Shown here piece by piece: positions 47,649 to 55,620 of a DNA stretch of 64,000 nucleotides; the stretch's first letter is position 1, and the number at the start of each line of letters is the position of its first letter. The position numbers were made by a program, and so were the translations under genes. The notes under the pieces were generated by a model. The model saw nothing but the letters and a program-made list of their open reading frames with translations. It had not been told where the DNA came from and made no database searches. Source of the stretch: an uncultured Eubacteriales bacterium (lineage in GTDB: Bacteria > Bacillota > Clostridia > Christensenellales > Aristaeellaceae); contig CACWZP010000010.1 in assembly GCA_902765395.1 (NCBI GenBank), positions 1 to 64,000 of the forward strand, written 5' to 3'.

Positions 47649-47679
47649 AAAGGGAACGTGGAAACGCGTTCCCTTTTTT
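47649..47679 (+). terminator. Intrinsic terminator after tsf
   Basis: AAAGGGAACG/CGTTCCCTTT 10-bp stem with 8-base loop, then T run to 47679, 10 bases after the tsf stop. It would partly separate the HD-GYP gene and pyrH from rpsB-tsf. Confidence 0.75.
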
Positions 47680-47700
47680 CAAATGGCTGGAGGTCGAAAT

Positions 47701-48843
47701 ATGAGCGATGTCAAAAAGCGCATCGTACAGATTGCGAAGATGCTCTTTGCGGCGGCCACCGTCGCCAAGGTGATCACCATCGTGCTGATGGTGGTGACAT
47801 GCCTTCAGATCGCGGCGGCCTTCTCCATCAAGGTGCCGGCTCTTACCGGCTTCTTTGACGGCCATATCAGTCAAATCGAAAGCGTGCTGGGCCGCAGCAC
47901 GGTCTTTGAATTCCTGTTCCGGACCGCCAACCTGAACGCCATGGAGCCGGTCTACGCGAAGGCCATCGAGTTGTTCATCACATTCCTGTCCCTGGTGGTG
48001 CTGCTGTTCTATATCAGCTTCTTCAAAAAACTGATCGGCCGCATCATTGAAGAGGGCCGACCCTTCTCCGACGACACGGCGCGACAGCTGCGAAAGAGCA
48101 GCTGGGGCCTGATCCTGCTGGTGCTGGTCAACCCGGTGCTGGGGCTTTTGCTGTTTTTGCTGCTGCGCTTCTTCTCGCTGGTGTTTGAATACGGCGCATA
48201 CCTGCGCAGCAAGGCCGAGGAGACCAGCCGCATCCAGGAGGAAGTGATCGTGTCCCTGGCAGAGATCACCGAGAACAAGAGCGAGCAGACCGGCCAGCAC
48301 ATCCGGCGCGTGTCGGAATATTCAAAGATCCTGGCGCGGCAGATGGGCCTGCCCGAGGAGCAGGTGGAGAGCCTGCGCCTGGCCAGCACGATGCACGATC
48401 TGGGCAAGCTGATGATCCCCACGGAGATTCTGGAAAAGCCCGGGCGGCTGACCGACGAGGAGTTCGCCGAGATCAAGAAGCACCCCGGCTTCGGCGAGCA
48501 GCTGCTGCACAACGTGGAGGGCGACACCATGACCCTGGCGCGGCAGATCGCCCTGGAGCACCACGAGCGCTACGACGGCAAGGGCTATCCCGGCGGGGAG
48601 TCCGGCGAAGGCATCGGCCTGGAGGGCCGCATCGTGGCCGTGGCGGACGTCTACGACGCCCTCACCAGCCGGCGCAGCTACAAGGACGCCTGGGATCCGA
48701 AGGCCGCCTACGACGAGATCGTGCGCTGCAGTGGCACCCAGTTCGATCCCCGGGTGGTGGACGCCTTCGTGGCCGCCTACGACCAGATCGACGCCGCCCG
48801 CAGGCAGTACGCCGACGAGCACATCACAAACAAAGTGGCATGA
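47701..48843 (+). CDS. Membrane HD-GYP phosphodiesterase with DUF2975-like membrane domain
   Basis: 380 residues. Three hydrophobic stretches (residues about 18-42, 86-104 and 134-158) with the 'IIEEGRPFSDDTARQLRKSS' loop resemble the DUF2975 membrane family. The C-terminal HD-GYP domain has 'MHDLGKLMIP' near residue 231 and 'HHERYDGKGYPGG' near 290, with both HD metal ligands and GYP intact, so hydrolysis of cyclic-di-GMP is expected (family knowledge). GGAGG lies 7 bases before ATG. It sits between tsf and pyrH, normally adjacent genes, and is 14 bases upstream of pyrH, so probably co-transcribed with it. Confidence 0.9.
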   Translation: MSDVKKRIVQIAKMLFAAATVAKVITIVLMVVTCLQIAAAFSIKVPALTGFFDGHISQIESVLGRSTVFEFLFRTANLNAMEPVYAKAIELFITFLSLVVLLFYISFFKKLIGRIIEEGRPFSDDTARQLRKSSWGLILLVLVNPVLGLLLFLLLRFFSLVFEYGAYLRSKAEETSRIQEEVIVSLAEITENKSEQTGQHIRRVSEYSKILARQMGLPEEQVESLRLASTMHDLGKLMIPTEILEKPGRLTDEEFAEIKKHPGFGEQLLHNVEGDTMTLARQIALEHHERYDGKGYPGGESGEGIGLEGRIVAVADVYDALTSRRSYKDAWDPKAAYDEIVRCSGTQFDPRVVDAFVAAYDQIDAARRQYADEHITNKVA

Positions 48844-48857
48844 AAGGACGATTGAGT

Positions 48858-49577
48858 ATGTACAAGCGCATCATACTGAAACTGAGCGGCGAGACGCTGG
48901 CCCCGGAGAAGTTCTCCCCCACCGACGCCTCCCACAGCTTTGAGGCCGGCCGCGTGGACCGCGCGGCGAAGGCCATCGTGGCCCTGGCCGACCTGGGCGT
49001 GCAGGTGGGCGTGGTGATGGGCGGCGGCAACATCTGGCGCGGCCGCTTCACCGACGAGATGAACCCCGTGCTGGCGGATCAGATGGGCATGCTGGCCACG
49101 ATCATCAACGCCCTGTGCGTACAGGACGCCATCCAGCGGCTGGGCCGCGGCGCGTCCGTGTTCACCGCCCAGGAGATGACCCGGTTCGCCGAGCTGTATC
49201 GCGCCAACCGCGCCATCGCGGCCATGGAGCGCGGCGACATCGTGCTGCTGGCCGGCGGCAGCGGCAACCCCTTCTTCACCACCGACACCGCCGCGGCGCT
49301 GCGGGCGGCCGAGCTGGGCGCGGACGCGGTGTTCAAGGGCACCACCGTGGACGGCGTTTACGACTCCGACCCCCGGAAGAACCCGGACGCGAAGCTTATC
49401 AAGGACATCACCTACCAGCAGACCATCGAGATGGGCCTGAAGGTGATGGATACCTCCGCCTTCCAGCTGTGCCAGGACCAGAAGATCCCGGTGATCCGCG
49501 TGTTCAACATGGACGACCTGGACAACATCCTGCGGGTCGCCAGGGGCGAGGACATCGGCACCGTGGTGCACATGTGA
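48858..49577 (+). CDS. pyrH: UMP kinase
   Basis: 239 residues, normal. Motifs: 'YKRIILKLSGETL' (phosphate loop), 'VGVVMGGGNIWRG', 'MGMLATIINALCVQDAIQRL' and 'VFKGTTVDGVYDSDPRKNPD'. It phosphorylates UMP to UDP in pyrimidine nucleotide synthesis. ATG 48858 (MYKR) has AAAGGACG upstream; a longer in-frame ATG at 48840 overlaps the stop of the preceding gene. The ribosome-recycling-factor gene (frr) that usually follows pyrH is absent. Confidence 0.97.
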   Translation: MYKRIILKLSGETLAPEKFSPTDASHSFEAGRVDRAAKAIVALADLGVQVGVVMGGGNIWRGRFTDEMNPVLADQMGMLATIINALCVQDAIQRLGRGASVFTAQEMTRFAELYRANRAIAAMERGDIVLLAGGSGNPFFTTDTAAALRAAELGADAVFKGTTVDGVYDSDPRKNPDAKLIKDITYQQTIEMGLKVMDTSAFQLCQDQKIPVIRVFNMDDLDNILRVARGEDIGTVVHM

Positions 49578-49591
49578 TTTTTCCATACAGG

Positions 49592-49756
49592 CCGTTGAGA
49601 AAGCCTGCAAGACAAGGAAGGACAGCCTGCCAATGAGGGCGCTTACGCAGACGCAAGCAACCGACATGGGCAGGCCGTCCTGACACCGGAAGCAGAAATC
49701 CCTCCCCTGCACGCTGTGTGTCAGGGGATTCCTGCGCTTGCGGGCTTTGTCAGCGG
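49592..49756 (+). ncRNA. Candidate structured RNA (three-way junction) downstream of pyrH
   Basis: The 165-base stretch folds by eye into three helices: a closing stem of 7+12 bp (49592-49598 with 49750-49756; 49600-49611 with 49737-49748), a 4+7-bp hairpin (49620-49631 with 49669-49680) and a CCCCTG/CAGGGG hairpin (49704-49709 with 49722-49727). A strong terminator follows at 49762. No ORF of note and no recognised Rfam family; 6S RNA, SRP RNA, tmRNA and RNase P were considered and do not match. It may be a free small RNA or the 3' UTR of pyrH. Confidence 0.35.
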
Positions 49757-49761
49757 TCTGA

Positions 49762-49792
49762 GGCCGTCGGAGAACCGTCCGACGGCCTTTTT
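49762..49792 (+). terminator. Intrinsic terminator after pyrH/candidate RNA
   Basis: Perfect 10-bp stem GGCCGTCGGA/TCCGACGGCC with a 6-base loop, followed by TTTTT. Confidence 0.85.
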
Positions 49793-49795
49793 ATG

Positions 49796-49824
49796 TTGAC
49801 TTATACGCCTGTTGACGGTATAAT
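49796..49824 (+). promoter_or_regulatory. Sigma-70 promoter of the 49853 gene and methyltransferase
   Basis: TTGACT (49796-49801), 17-base spacer, TATAAT (49819-49824), immediately after the preceding terminator. Confidence 0.8.
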
Positions 49825-49852
49825 GAAAGCAATACACAAGGGGGTGAACTTC

Positions 49853-50062
49853 ATGCGGCCCGGTCACAGCGCGCCCTGGCGCGTCATCTACATCGCCCGC
49901 GGAGAGGCGCAGGCCCGGCAGATCGACGACCTGCTGCGCCAGGCGGGCTTCCTGTGCGACTGGAAGCAGCCCCAGAGCGCCCACGCCGAGGACATTGAGA
50001 TCAAGGCGCTGGAGTCCGAGGCCGAGGAGGCCCGGATGTTCCTGATGGAGCAGGGGCTGTGA
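49853..50062 (+). CDS. Small conserved protein (DUF2007-like fold)
   Basis: 69 residues. The pattern 'PWRVIYIARGEAQARQIDDL' (strand then helix), 'LRQAGFLCDWK' and a C-terminal acidic segment 'EIKALESEAEEARMFLMEQG' resembles the small clostridial proteins related to the DUF2007 'signal transducing' family; similarity is from memory only. GGGGGTGAACTTC precedes ATG. It shares its last base with the start of the methyltransferase gene, so the two are coupled. Function unknown. Confidence 0.7.
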   Translation: MRPGHSAPWRVIYIARGEAQARQIDDLLRQAGFLCDWKQPQSAHAEDIEIKALESEAEEARMFLMEQGL

Positions 50063-51390
50063 TGGAGAGGATCGCCATCACCGGCGTCGGCTCCCAGCTG
50101 CAGGGGGTTGGCCGCCTGTCCGACGGTCGCGCGGTGTTCGTGCCCGGCGCGATTCCCGGCGAGGTCGTGGAAATCGAAATCACCCAGGAAAAGGGGCGCT
50201 TCTGCGAAGCGTCTCTTTCCGCTGTTTGGGAGCCGTCTGCCGACCGCGTCAAGCCCGCCTGTCCCCACGCGGGGGTGTGCGGCGGATGCCAGGGGCGGCA
50301 CATGGCCTACGGGCGCACGCTTGAGCTGAAGCGGCAGATCGTCTATGACGCGCTGACGCGGCTGGGCGGCGTGAAAGCGCCCAAGGTGCGGGAAACCCTG
50401 GGCTGCGAGACGCCCGAGCGCTATCGCAACAAGGCGGAGTATCCCATCGCATGGCAGGACGGACGGCCCGTGATCGGCATGCACGCCGCGGCCAGCAGCC
50501 GCGTCGCGCCCATCGAGGACTGCCTGCTGCAGGCGCCCCAGAGCGGCGCTGCGCTGCGCTGGTTCGCGGCGCGGCTGCCCGCCCTCCCCTGCGCCAGGCA
50601 GCTCAAGTACCTGGTCACCCGCGTGAACCGCGAAGGAGAGCTGATGCTGGTGGTCTGCGCGGACGCGCCGGTGCGGCCGGAGATCGAAAGGCTCATCCCC
50701 GCGCTCGAAAAAGAGCTGTCCGCGCTGAAGTCCCTGTGGTTCTGCCAGCTGAACCGCAGGCCCGCTCACGCGCTGGACGGCCGCTGCGAGCGGCTTTGGG
50801 GCGCGGAGGCGCTGAAGGAGACGCTGCTGGGGCTGGAATTCGAGGTGTCGCCCCAGTCGTTTTTCCAGGTGAACCCCGTGCAGACCGAGCGGCTCTACGC
50901 CTGCGCGCTGGAAGCTGCCGGCGTCGGCCCGGGCTGCGGCCTGAACGTGCTGGACGCCTACTGCGGCGCGGGCACCATCACGCTCGCGGCGGCGCGACAG
51001 GCGAAGTCTGCCCTGGGCATCGAGATCGTCGCCCCGGCCATCGCCGACGCCAAGCGCAATGCCCAGCGCAACGCTCTTTCCGGCAGGGCGCGCTTCATCT
51101 GCAGCGACGCCGCCCGGGAGATCCCCCGGCTGCTGAATCGGGGAGAGCGCTTCGACGCCGCCATACTCGACCCGCCCCGCAAGGGCTGCGACGCCGCGCT
51201 GCTGAAAGCGCTGATCGCCGCGGAGATCCCCACGCTCGCCTACGTCTCCTGCAACCCCGCCACCCTGGCCCGGGACATAAAGCTGCTGTCCGCCGGGGGC
51301 TACAGGCTGGAATGGGCCCAGCCCGTGGATATGTTCGCGTGGACGGGGCATGTGGAGACCGTAGTATTGATGTCAAGGAAAGACACATAA
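50062..51390 (+). CDS. rlmD: 23S rRNA (uracil-5-)-methyltransferase, RlmD/RumA (RlmCD) type
   Basis: 442 residues. N-terminal TRAM RNA-binding domain (1-60), a [4Fe-4S] site with Cys67, Cys73 and Cys76 ('CPHAGVCGGC') and a later Cys, then the SAM-dependent methyltransferase: 'FFQVNPVQTERLY', SAM loop 'NVLDAYCGAGTITLAAA' near 293, 'AAILDPPRKGCDAALL' and the catalytic Cys in 'VSCNPATLARD' near 396. It methylates U747 and/or U1939-equivalent uridines in Firmicutes. ATG 50062 overlaps the preceding TGA. Confidence 0.93.
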   Translation: MERIAITGVGSQLQGVGRLSDGRAVFVPGAIPGEVVEIEITQEKGRFCEASLSAVWEPSADRVKPACPHAGVCGGCQGRHMAYGRTLELKRQIVYDALTRLGGVKAPKVRETLGCETPERYRNKAEYPIAWQDGRPVIGMHAAASSRVAPIEDCLLQAPQSGAALRWFAARLPALPCARQLKYLVTRVNREGELMLVVCADAPVRPEIERLIPALEKELSALKSLWFCQLNRRPAHALDGRCERLWGAEALKETLLGLEFEVSPQSFFQVNPVQTERLYACALEAAGVGPGCGLNVLDAYCGAGTITLAAARQAKSALGIEIVAPAIADAKRNAQRNALSGRARFICSDAAREIPRLLNRGERFDAAILDPPRKGCDAALLKALIAAEIPTLAYVSCNPATLARDIKLLSAGGYRLEWAQPVDMFAWTGHVETVVLMSRKDT

Positions 51391-51504
51391 GGCCATCAAA
51401 AGTGCCGTATTTCCGGTCTTTTCTGGCATTTGACCGTCAGCTACAAAGAACGGATTTGATCGCTAAAAATACTCCGACAGAACATATCTACCGCTCCGGT
51501 CGGA
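51391..51504. other. Spacer at the left edge of an AT-richer accessory island
   Basis: No gene is seen. Base composition falls from GC-rich to near-even at this point. GGAATTCC-like or terminator hairpins were not found. Confidence 0.3.
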
Positions 51505-51619
51505 GGGTTGAGTAGGCCATTTAGATGTCACCGGGTTGAGTGGCCGGTTTAGATGTTTTTGCAGTAGGGTTGAGTTAGTGATTTGGATAACGGCAGGTTG
51601 TGGCTGTGATTTAGATGTC
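51505..51619. repeat. Four imperfect direct repeats resembling an IS21-type end
   Basis: Units beginning GGGTTGAGT and ending TTTAGATGTC recur at 51505, 51533, 51567 (third more diverged) and about 51595, spaced 28, 34 and 28 bases. Multiple terminal direct repeats are a feature of IS21-family ends (transposase-binding sites). No istA/istB genes are nearby, so this would be a solitary relic. Confidence 0.45.
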
Positions 51620-51630
51620 GGAGGTTAACC

Positions 51631-51852
51631 ATGCTTGTATTGAGAATATTGGCCATCCTGCTGGGATTGGCGTTTACTCTGTTCGGGCATTTTATATACT
51701 TCCGGAAAAAGTATAATCTCATCAATGGCTTCGAAGCTGATTTCAAAGCAGGCCGCAAAAATGAGGACTACGCAAAGCGCGTAGGGATGGTGGAATATGT
51801 AATTGGAATAGCGATCCTAATTGCGGGACTCATCCTCATCATATTTGCTTAA
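51631..51852 (+). CDS. DUF3784-like small membrane protein
   Basis: 73 residues with two TM helices ('ILAILLGLAFTLFGHFIYF' and 'EYVIGIAILIAGLILIIFA') flanking a cytoplasmic-type loop 'INGFEADFKAGRKNEDYAKR'. This helix-loop-helix with a central 'GF...K' loop matches the DUF3784 family of Firmicutes. TCGGAGGTTAACC precedes ATG. It lies within AT-richer DNA. Function unknown. Confidence 0.75.
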   Translation: MLVLRILAILLGLAFTLFGHFIYFRKKYNLINGFEADFKAGRKNEDYAKRVGMVEYVIGIAILIAGLILIIFA

Positions 51853-51920
51853 AGAGGACGACGCACCAAGGCTCCCGCACTGCCATCAGCGGCGGCGGGG
51901 AGCGGTATTAGGAGGACTTT

Positions 51921-52511
51921 ATGTATTATCACGCTTCACCTATAGAAGGTATTACTCGGTTGGAACCACGGGTCTCCAATCACGGAATCCCTTTGATTTA
52001 TTTCTCAAAAAAGCGGGAAAACGTGCTTGTCTATCTGAGCAACGCCATCGAGAAGTATTGCAGGGATACCGGCTTCTCCTATGATGGAAAATGGGAAAAG
52101 TGGGGACCTTACGGATTTGACAAGGATGGTCGTCAGCGGCTGGAAGAATACTATCCAAATGCTCTGATAAATACATATAAAGGCGTTCCCGGCTACATTT
52201 ACAGGGCCGAATCCATTATTGCTTCGGGATTTGAACTTCAAATACCGGATGCGGCAGCAAGTTCTGAGCCGGTAAACGTGGCTGACGTAGAGTTTATCCC
52301 GGACGCTTATGAAGCCATTCTGCAAGCAGAGCGTAACGGCCTGATTACAATACTTCGCTATGAAGAGATGTCAGAGGCAATGAGAGAATGGAACGCAAGA
52401 ACCATAAAAGAAGAATATGAAAAAGCGGTTGATCATCCGGAATACAGGCATTTTCTCAGAGGCAATTTCCCGGATATGTTCTTACGGAACTATGTGGATT
52501 CATTCCCGTGA
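51921..52511 (+). CDS. Uncharacterised soluble protein (YYHASP/ART-like N-terminus)
   Basis: 196 residues, not assigned to a family. The N-terminus 'MYYHASPIEGITRLEPRVSN' followed by 'HGIPLIYFSKKRENVLVYLS' has the 'hHxSp..gi..l.P...h....vYfS' shape seen in some ADP-ribosyltransferase-like or phosphotransferase-like proteins, but no catalytic set could be confirmed. No signal peptide or membrane helix. TTAGGAGGACTTT precedes ATG. Codon use is visibly AT-richer than the flanking housekeeping genes, consistent with transfer along with the neighbouring small membrane gene. Confidence 0.75.
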   Translation: MYYHASPIEGITRLEPRVSNHGIPLIYFSKKRENVLVYLSNAIEKYCRDTGFSYDGKWEKWGPYGFDKDGRQRLEEYYPNALINTYKGVPGYIYRAESIIASGFELQIPDAAASSEPVNVADVEFIPDAYEAILQAERNGLITILRYEEMSEAMREWNARTIKEEYEKAVDHPEYRHFLRGNFPDMFLRNYVDSFP

Positions 52512-52628
52512 ACGAACGGAGCCGCTGACATCCAAATGGACGTATCGAGCTACGTGGAGACGGCGGTCTCCATGCGCAAATAAAGGGAAGCTCGAAGGAC
52601 CGGAAACACGCCAGAAAGGGTGAATGTT

Positions 52629-52820
52629 GTGAAATCGCTGGAAATCAAGCTGAAAACCCACGACAAGTTAAACTGTTTTCAGCCTGTGACCCGGACCAGA
52701 AGCTGCTGTCGGAGGACGTGGCTTCCTGTCCGGAGCGGAATTACCTGAACAAGCACAGGTCCGCCCTTGAGGAGTATACGCTCCAAATCTGCAGCGACGT
52801 GCCTACGACGTGCTGGCGAC
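52629..52820 (+). pseudogene. Remnant of a frameshifted small gene
   Basis: A GTG at 52629 with AAAGGGTG upstream starts 'VKSLEIKLKTHDKLNCFQ'. The frame then closes, while a protein-like continuation ('DPDQKLLSEDVASCPERNYL', 'NKHRSALEEYTLQICSDV') appears in another frame from about 52690. A single frameshift near 52685 would join them. No family is recognised. The stretch 52512-52628 before it shows nothing. Confidence 0.35.
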
Positions 52821-52874
52821 GCCTTGAATGGATAAAAACATCCCAAATTTCGGCAGGAATTGTACTGCGGCGCT

Positions 52875-52903
52875 TTGCGCTCGCGCCGGATTTTTGATAT
52901 AAT
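52875..52903 (+). promoter_or_regulatory. Sigma-70 promoter of the GGDEF-EAL gene
   Basis: TTGCGC (52875-52880), 17-base spacer, TATAAT (52898-52903), about 30 bases before the start codon at 52935. Confidence 0.65.
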
Positions 52904-52934
52904 AATAACAAATAAACTGATAGGTGAAATGGGA

Positions 52935-54605
52935 ATGCCATTTTTCAGCGACAGCTTTCAACGATTCATCACCACGCTGGCCAGCTCCGCGGAGACATCG
53001 GCCGTCTCCCAGCAGGCGCTGGAGGAGCTGGCGGGGGAACTGCGCCTGGCCCGCATGGACGTGGCGCTGACCATACCCGAAAACCGCTATCTGCCCCTGG
53101 GCAAGCGGGGCACGATGACCCTATATGACGCCCACTCCCCCGCCGACGAGGCGGACGTGTATACCCGCGTGCTGCGCACCGGCGACGGCGGCGAGGGGGA
53201 TTTCCGCGCGCTGCGGCTGGCGGGCACCGCCCCCTGGACGGAGGACGAGCGCGCCGCGCTGGACGTGATCGTGGACGTGTACGGCATGCACGGCGGCCGC
53301 TTCCGGCTGATCGGCCAGGTGGAGAACAGCCTGCTCACCAACTACCTGACGGGCCTGCCCAACAGCGGCGGCTATCTGCGCGAGGTGGGCAGGCGGATGC
53401 AGGAGGGCAGCCTCAGTGATTACGTGGCCCTGTACTTCAACCTGAAGGGCACCAGCATCATCAACCTGCGCTTCGGCCAGCAGCAGGGCGACGCCATCAT
53501 CCGCAAGTACGCCCATTCGCTGAAGGAGGCGCTGCTGGAGGACGAGCTGCTGGGCCACCTGGGCGGCGACAGCTTCGTGGCCATGGTGCGCCGCGACCGG
53601 GAGGAGGCGCTGCTGGAGCGACTGGCCCACACCGAGGTGTACGCCGAGCAGGACGGCGGCGAGCGCGTGCCGGTGGCGCTGGGCGCCTGCGTGGGCGTCA
53701 TGTCCCTGGACGACAAGCTGCCCGGCCCCTGGATGTTGATCTCCGGACCGGCCATCGCCTGGCAGCGGGCCAAGGCCGAGGGCATCCCCGTGCTGCGCCT
53801 GACCCGGGAGATGTACGAGCTGACCAACCGCACCCGCATCGTGGAGAACACCTTCAAGCACGCCCTGCGCGCCGGGGAATTCGTGCCGTTCTACCAGCCC
53901 AAGGTGGACATGGTCACCGGGAAGATCATCGGCGCGGAGGTGCTCTGCCGCTGGATCAGCGATGGCCAGGTGGTGCCGCCGGCGCAGTTCATCCCCATAC
54001 TGGAGCGCACGGAGGAGATCGCCGACCTGGACCTTTTCATCCTGGAGCAGGCCTGCAGGGACATGAGCGCCTGGAAGGCCGCAGGGCACACTCCCGTGCC
54101 GCTGTCGGTGAACATCTCCCGGCGGGACGTGGGCCTGGCCGGCATCATCGAGCGCATCGAGGCCTGCTTTGAGAAGCACGGCATCCGCAAGGGCGAGGTG
54201 CTGATCGAGATCACCGAGACCAGCAACGAGCGCGAGAGTACCCAGATGAAGGACTTTGTGCACAGGCTGTTCTGCGACGACATCTACACCTCCATCGACG
54301 ACTTCGGCAGCGGCTATTCCTCCTTCAACTTCCTGCGCACCATGCCCGTGCGGGAGCTGAAGATCGACCGCAGCTTCATCAACCACCCCAACATGGCGGA
54401 CAAGGACGAGATCATCATCGGCGGCATCATCGACATCGCCAGGCGGCTGGGCATCGAGGTGATCACCGAGGGCGTGGAGACCCGGGAGCAGGCGGACTTC
54501 CTGATGAAGCTGGGCTGCCACCGCGCCCAGGGCTATCTGTACGACCGGCCCATGCCGAAGGAGGCATTTGAGTCCAGGCTTTTGCGGGGAATGTACGAGC
54601 TATGA
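52935..54605 (+). CDS. Degenerate GGDEF-EAL cyclic-di-GMP phosphodiesterase
   Basis: 556 residues, no TM helices. A GAF-like N-terminal sensor (about 10-130) is followed by a GGDEF-type domain whose active site reads GGDSF, so synthase activity is unlikely. The EAL domain is complete for catalysis: 'GAEVLCRW' (EVL in place of EAL), 'PLSVNISRRDV', 'IEITETSNE', 'IDDFGSGYSSFNFL', 'ELKIDRSFI', 'ITEGVETREQADFL' and 'CHRAQGYLYDRPM'. It should hydrolyse c-di-GMP, with the GGDSF domain possibly binding GTP as an allosteric site (family knowledge). ATG 52935 is 8 bases after AGGTG. Confidence 0.9.
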   Translation: MPFFSDSFQRFITTLASSAETSAVSQQALEELAGELRLARMDVALTIPENRYLPLGKRGTMTLYDAHSPADEADVYTRVLRTGDGGEGDFRALRLAGTAPWTEDERAALDVIVDVYGMHGGRFRLIGQVENSLLTNYLTGLPNSGGYLREVGRRMQEGSLSDYVALYFNLKGTSIINLRFGQQQGDAIIRKYAHSLKEALLEDELLGHLGGDSFVAMVRRDREEALLERLAHTEVYAEQDGGERVPVALGACVGVMSLDDKLPGPWMLISGPAIAWQRAKAEGIPVLRLTREMYELTNRTRIVENTFKHALRAGEFVPFYQPKVDMVTGKIIGAEVLCRWISDGQVVPPAQFIPILERTEEIADLDLFILEQACRDMSAWKAAGHTPVPLSVNISRRDVGLAGIIERIEACFEKHGIRKGEVLIEITETSNERESTQMKDFVHRLFCDDIYTSIDDFGSGYSSFNFLRTMPVRELKIDRSFINHPNMADKDEIIIGGIIDIARRLGIEVITEGVETREQADFLMKLGCHRAQGYLYDRPMPKEAFESRLLRGMYEL

Positions 54606-54609
54606 ACGC

Positions 54610-54640
54610 AGCGGCGGCGCCTTGAAGGCGCCGCCGCTTT
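54610..54640. terminator. Bidirectional hairpin terminator
   Basis: 12-bp stem AGCGGCGGCGCC/GGCGCCGCCGCT with a 5-base loop between the converging EAL gene (stop 54605) and GH113 gene (stop 54658); short TT tail on the plus strand. Confidence 0.7.
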
Positions 54641-54657
54641 CCATCAGCATGGCTTTC

Positions 54658-55611
54658 TCAATCCGTTTCCCCTATCTCCGCCGCGAAGCGCTTCAGCACC
54701 TCGTTGGCCGGCTTGCCCCAGGTGCAGTAGCCATTGTCGTCCACCCCGGCGTACTCCGGATAGAGCCGGGTGGCGTGCCAGTCCCACCAGCCCGTGCCGC
54801 GCACGAAGGGATGGCGCCTGATCGCGTCGGTGAAGGCCTCGTACCAGCGCCGCTGCACGTCCATGTCGATGCCTTCGCCAAAGCGCCAGTCGTTGGGCCG
54901 GTACTCGCTGCCCACCCGGGCGGGACAGCCGCACTCCATGAACATGAAGGGGCGGTCAGCCTTCTCCGCCGCGGCGCGGATGCGCTCGAAGTGCTCATCC
55001 AGCTGGTCGATGGGATAGTAGCCGGAGGAGGAGATCACGTCCACGGCGTCCCACCAGGTGACCCTGTCCTCCTGGTACTTGTCGCAGTTGTAGGTGATGG
55101 GGCCGCTGTAGCGCTGGCGCACCTCGGCGATCAGCGCGCGCCAGTGGCCCGCCTGGCCGTCGGTGCCCACCATCTCACAGCCCACGCACAGCATGTCCGT
55201 GCTGTTCTCCCGGGCCATGTCCGCCACGCGGCAGACGTGGGCGGTCCAGTTGGGGAACCAGTCCGACCAGTTGGGCTCGGTGGGCACGGGCGGGTCGAAG
55301 AAGTGGATGTAGGCCCGCCAGGCGCCGTCCCGGCAGTTCACCATGGCCTTCAATATCACCTTCAGGCCCAGCTTCTTCGCCTCGGCGCACACCGCGGCCA
55401 CGTCTGCCTCGTCCATCACAGCGGGCGAGTCGGACACCACCTCGGTGGACCAGGGATGCTCCTGCCATGCGGTGACGGGCAGTATGATGGCGTTGCAGCC
55501 GGTGGACCGGGCCATCAGTTGAAGGGACGCCTTCCAGGCCGAGCCCGCGGTGAAGCCCCGCTTCTCGCAGAAGCCGAAGGTATAGGCGTTCAGAAAGGGC
55601 ATGTGCTGCAT
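54658..55611 (-). CDS. GH113-like glycoside hydrolase (beta-mannan-type)
   Basis: 317 residues, a single TIM-barrel without signal peptide. Features match glycoside hydrolase family 113: 'ILKAMVNCRDGAWRA', the acid/base Glu in 'MLCVGCEMVGTDGQAGHWR', 'ITYNCDKYQ', 'DVISSSGYYPI', the nucleophile Glu in 'PFMFMECGCPAR' and 'GTGWWDWHATRLYPE'. GH113 members cleave beta-1,4-mannose linkages; the cytoplasmic location suggests action on imported oligosaccharides. AGGAGGATGCC precedes ATG. It is in an operon with the gene at 55621, 9 bases apart. Confidence 0.8.
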   Translation of the reverse strand: MQHMPFLNAYTFGFCEKRGFTAGSAWKASLQLMARSTGCNAIILPVTAWQEHPWSTEVVSDSPAVMDEADVAAVCAEAKKLGLKVILKAMVNCRDGAWRAYIHFFDPPVPTEPNWSDWFPNWTAHVCRVADMARENSTDMLCVGCEMVGTDGQAGHWRALIAEVRQRYSGPITYNCDKYQEDRVTWWDAVDVISSSGYYPIDQLDEHFERIRAAAEKADRPFMFMECGCPARVGSEYRPNDWRFGEGIDMDVQRRWYEAFTDAIRRHPFVRGTGWWDWHATRLYPEYAGVDDNGYCTWGKPANEVLKRFAAEIGETD

Positions 55612-55620
55612 GGCATCCTC

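Noticed and set aside
49592-49756. 6S RNA
   Set aside because: Length is near but the RNA forms a three-way junction instead of a long rod with a central bubble.
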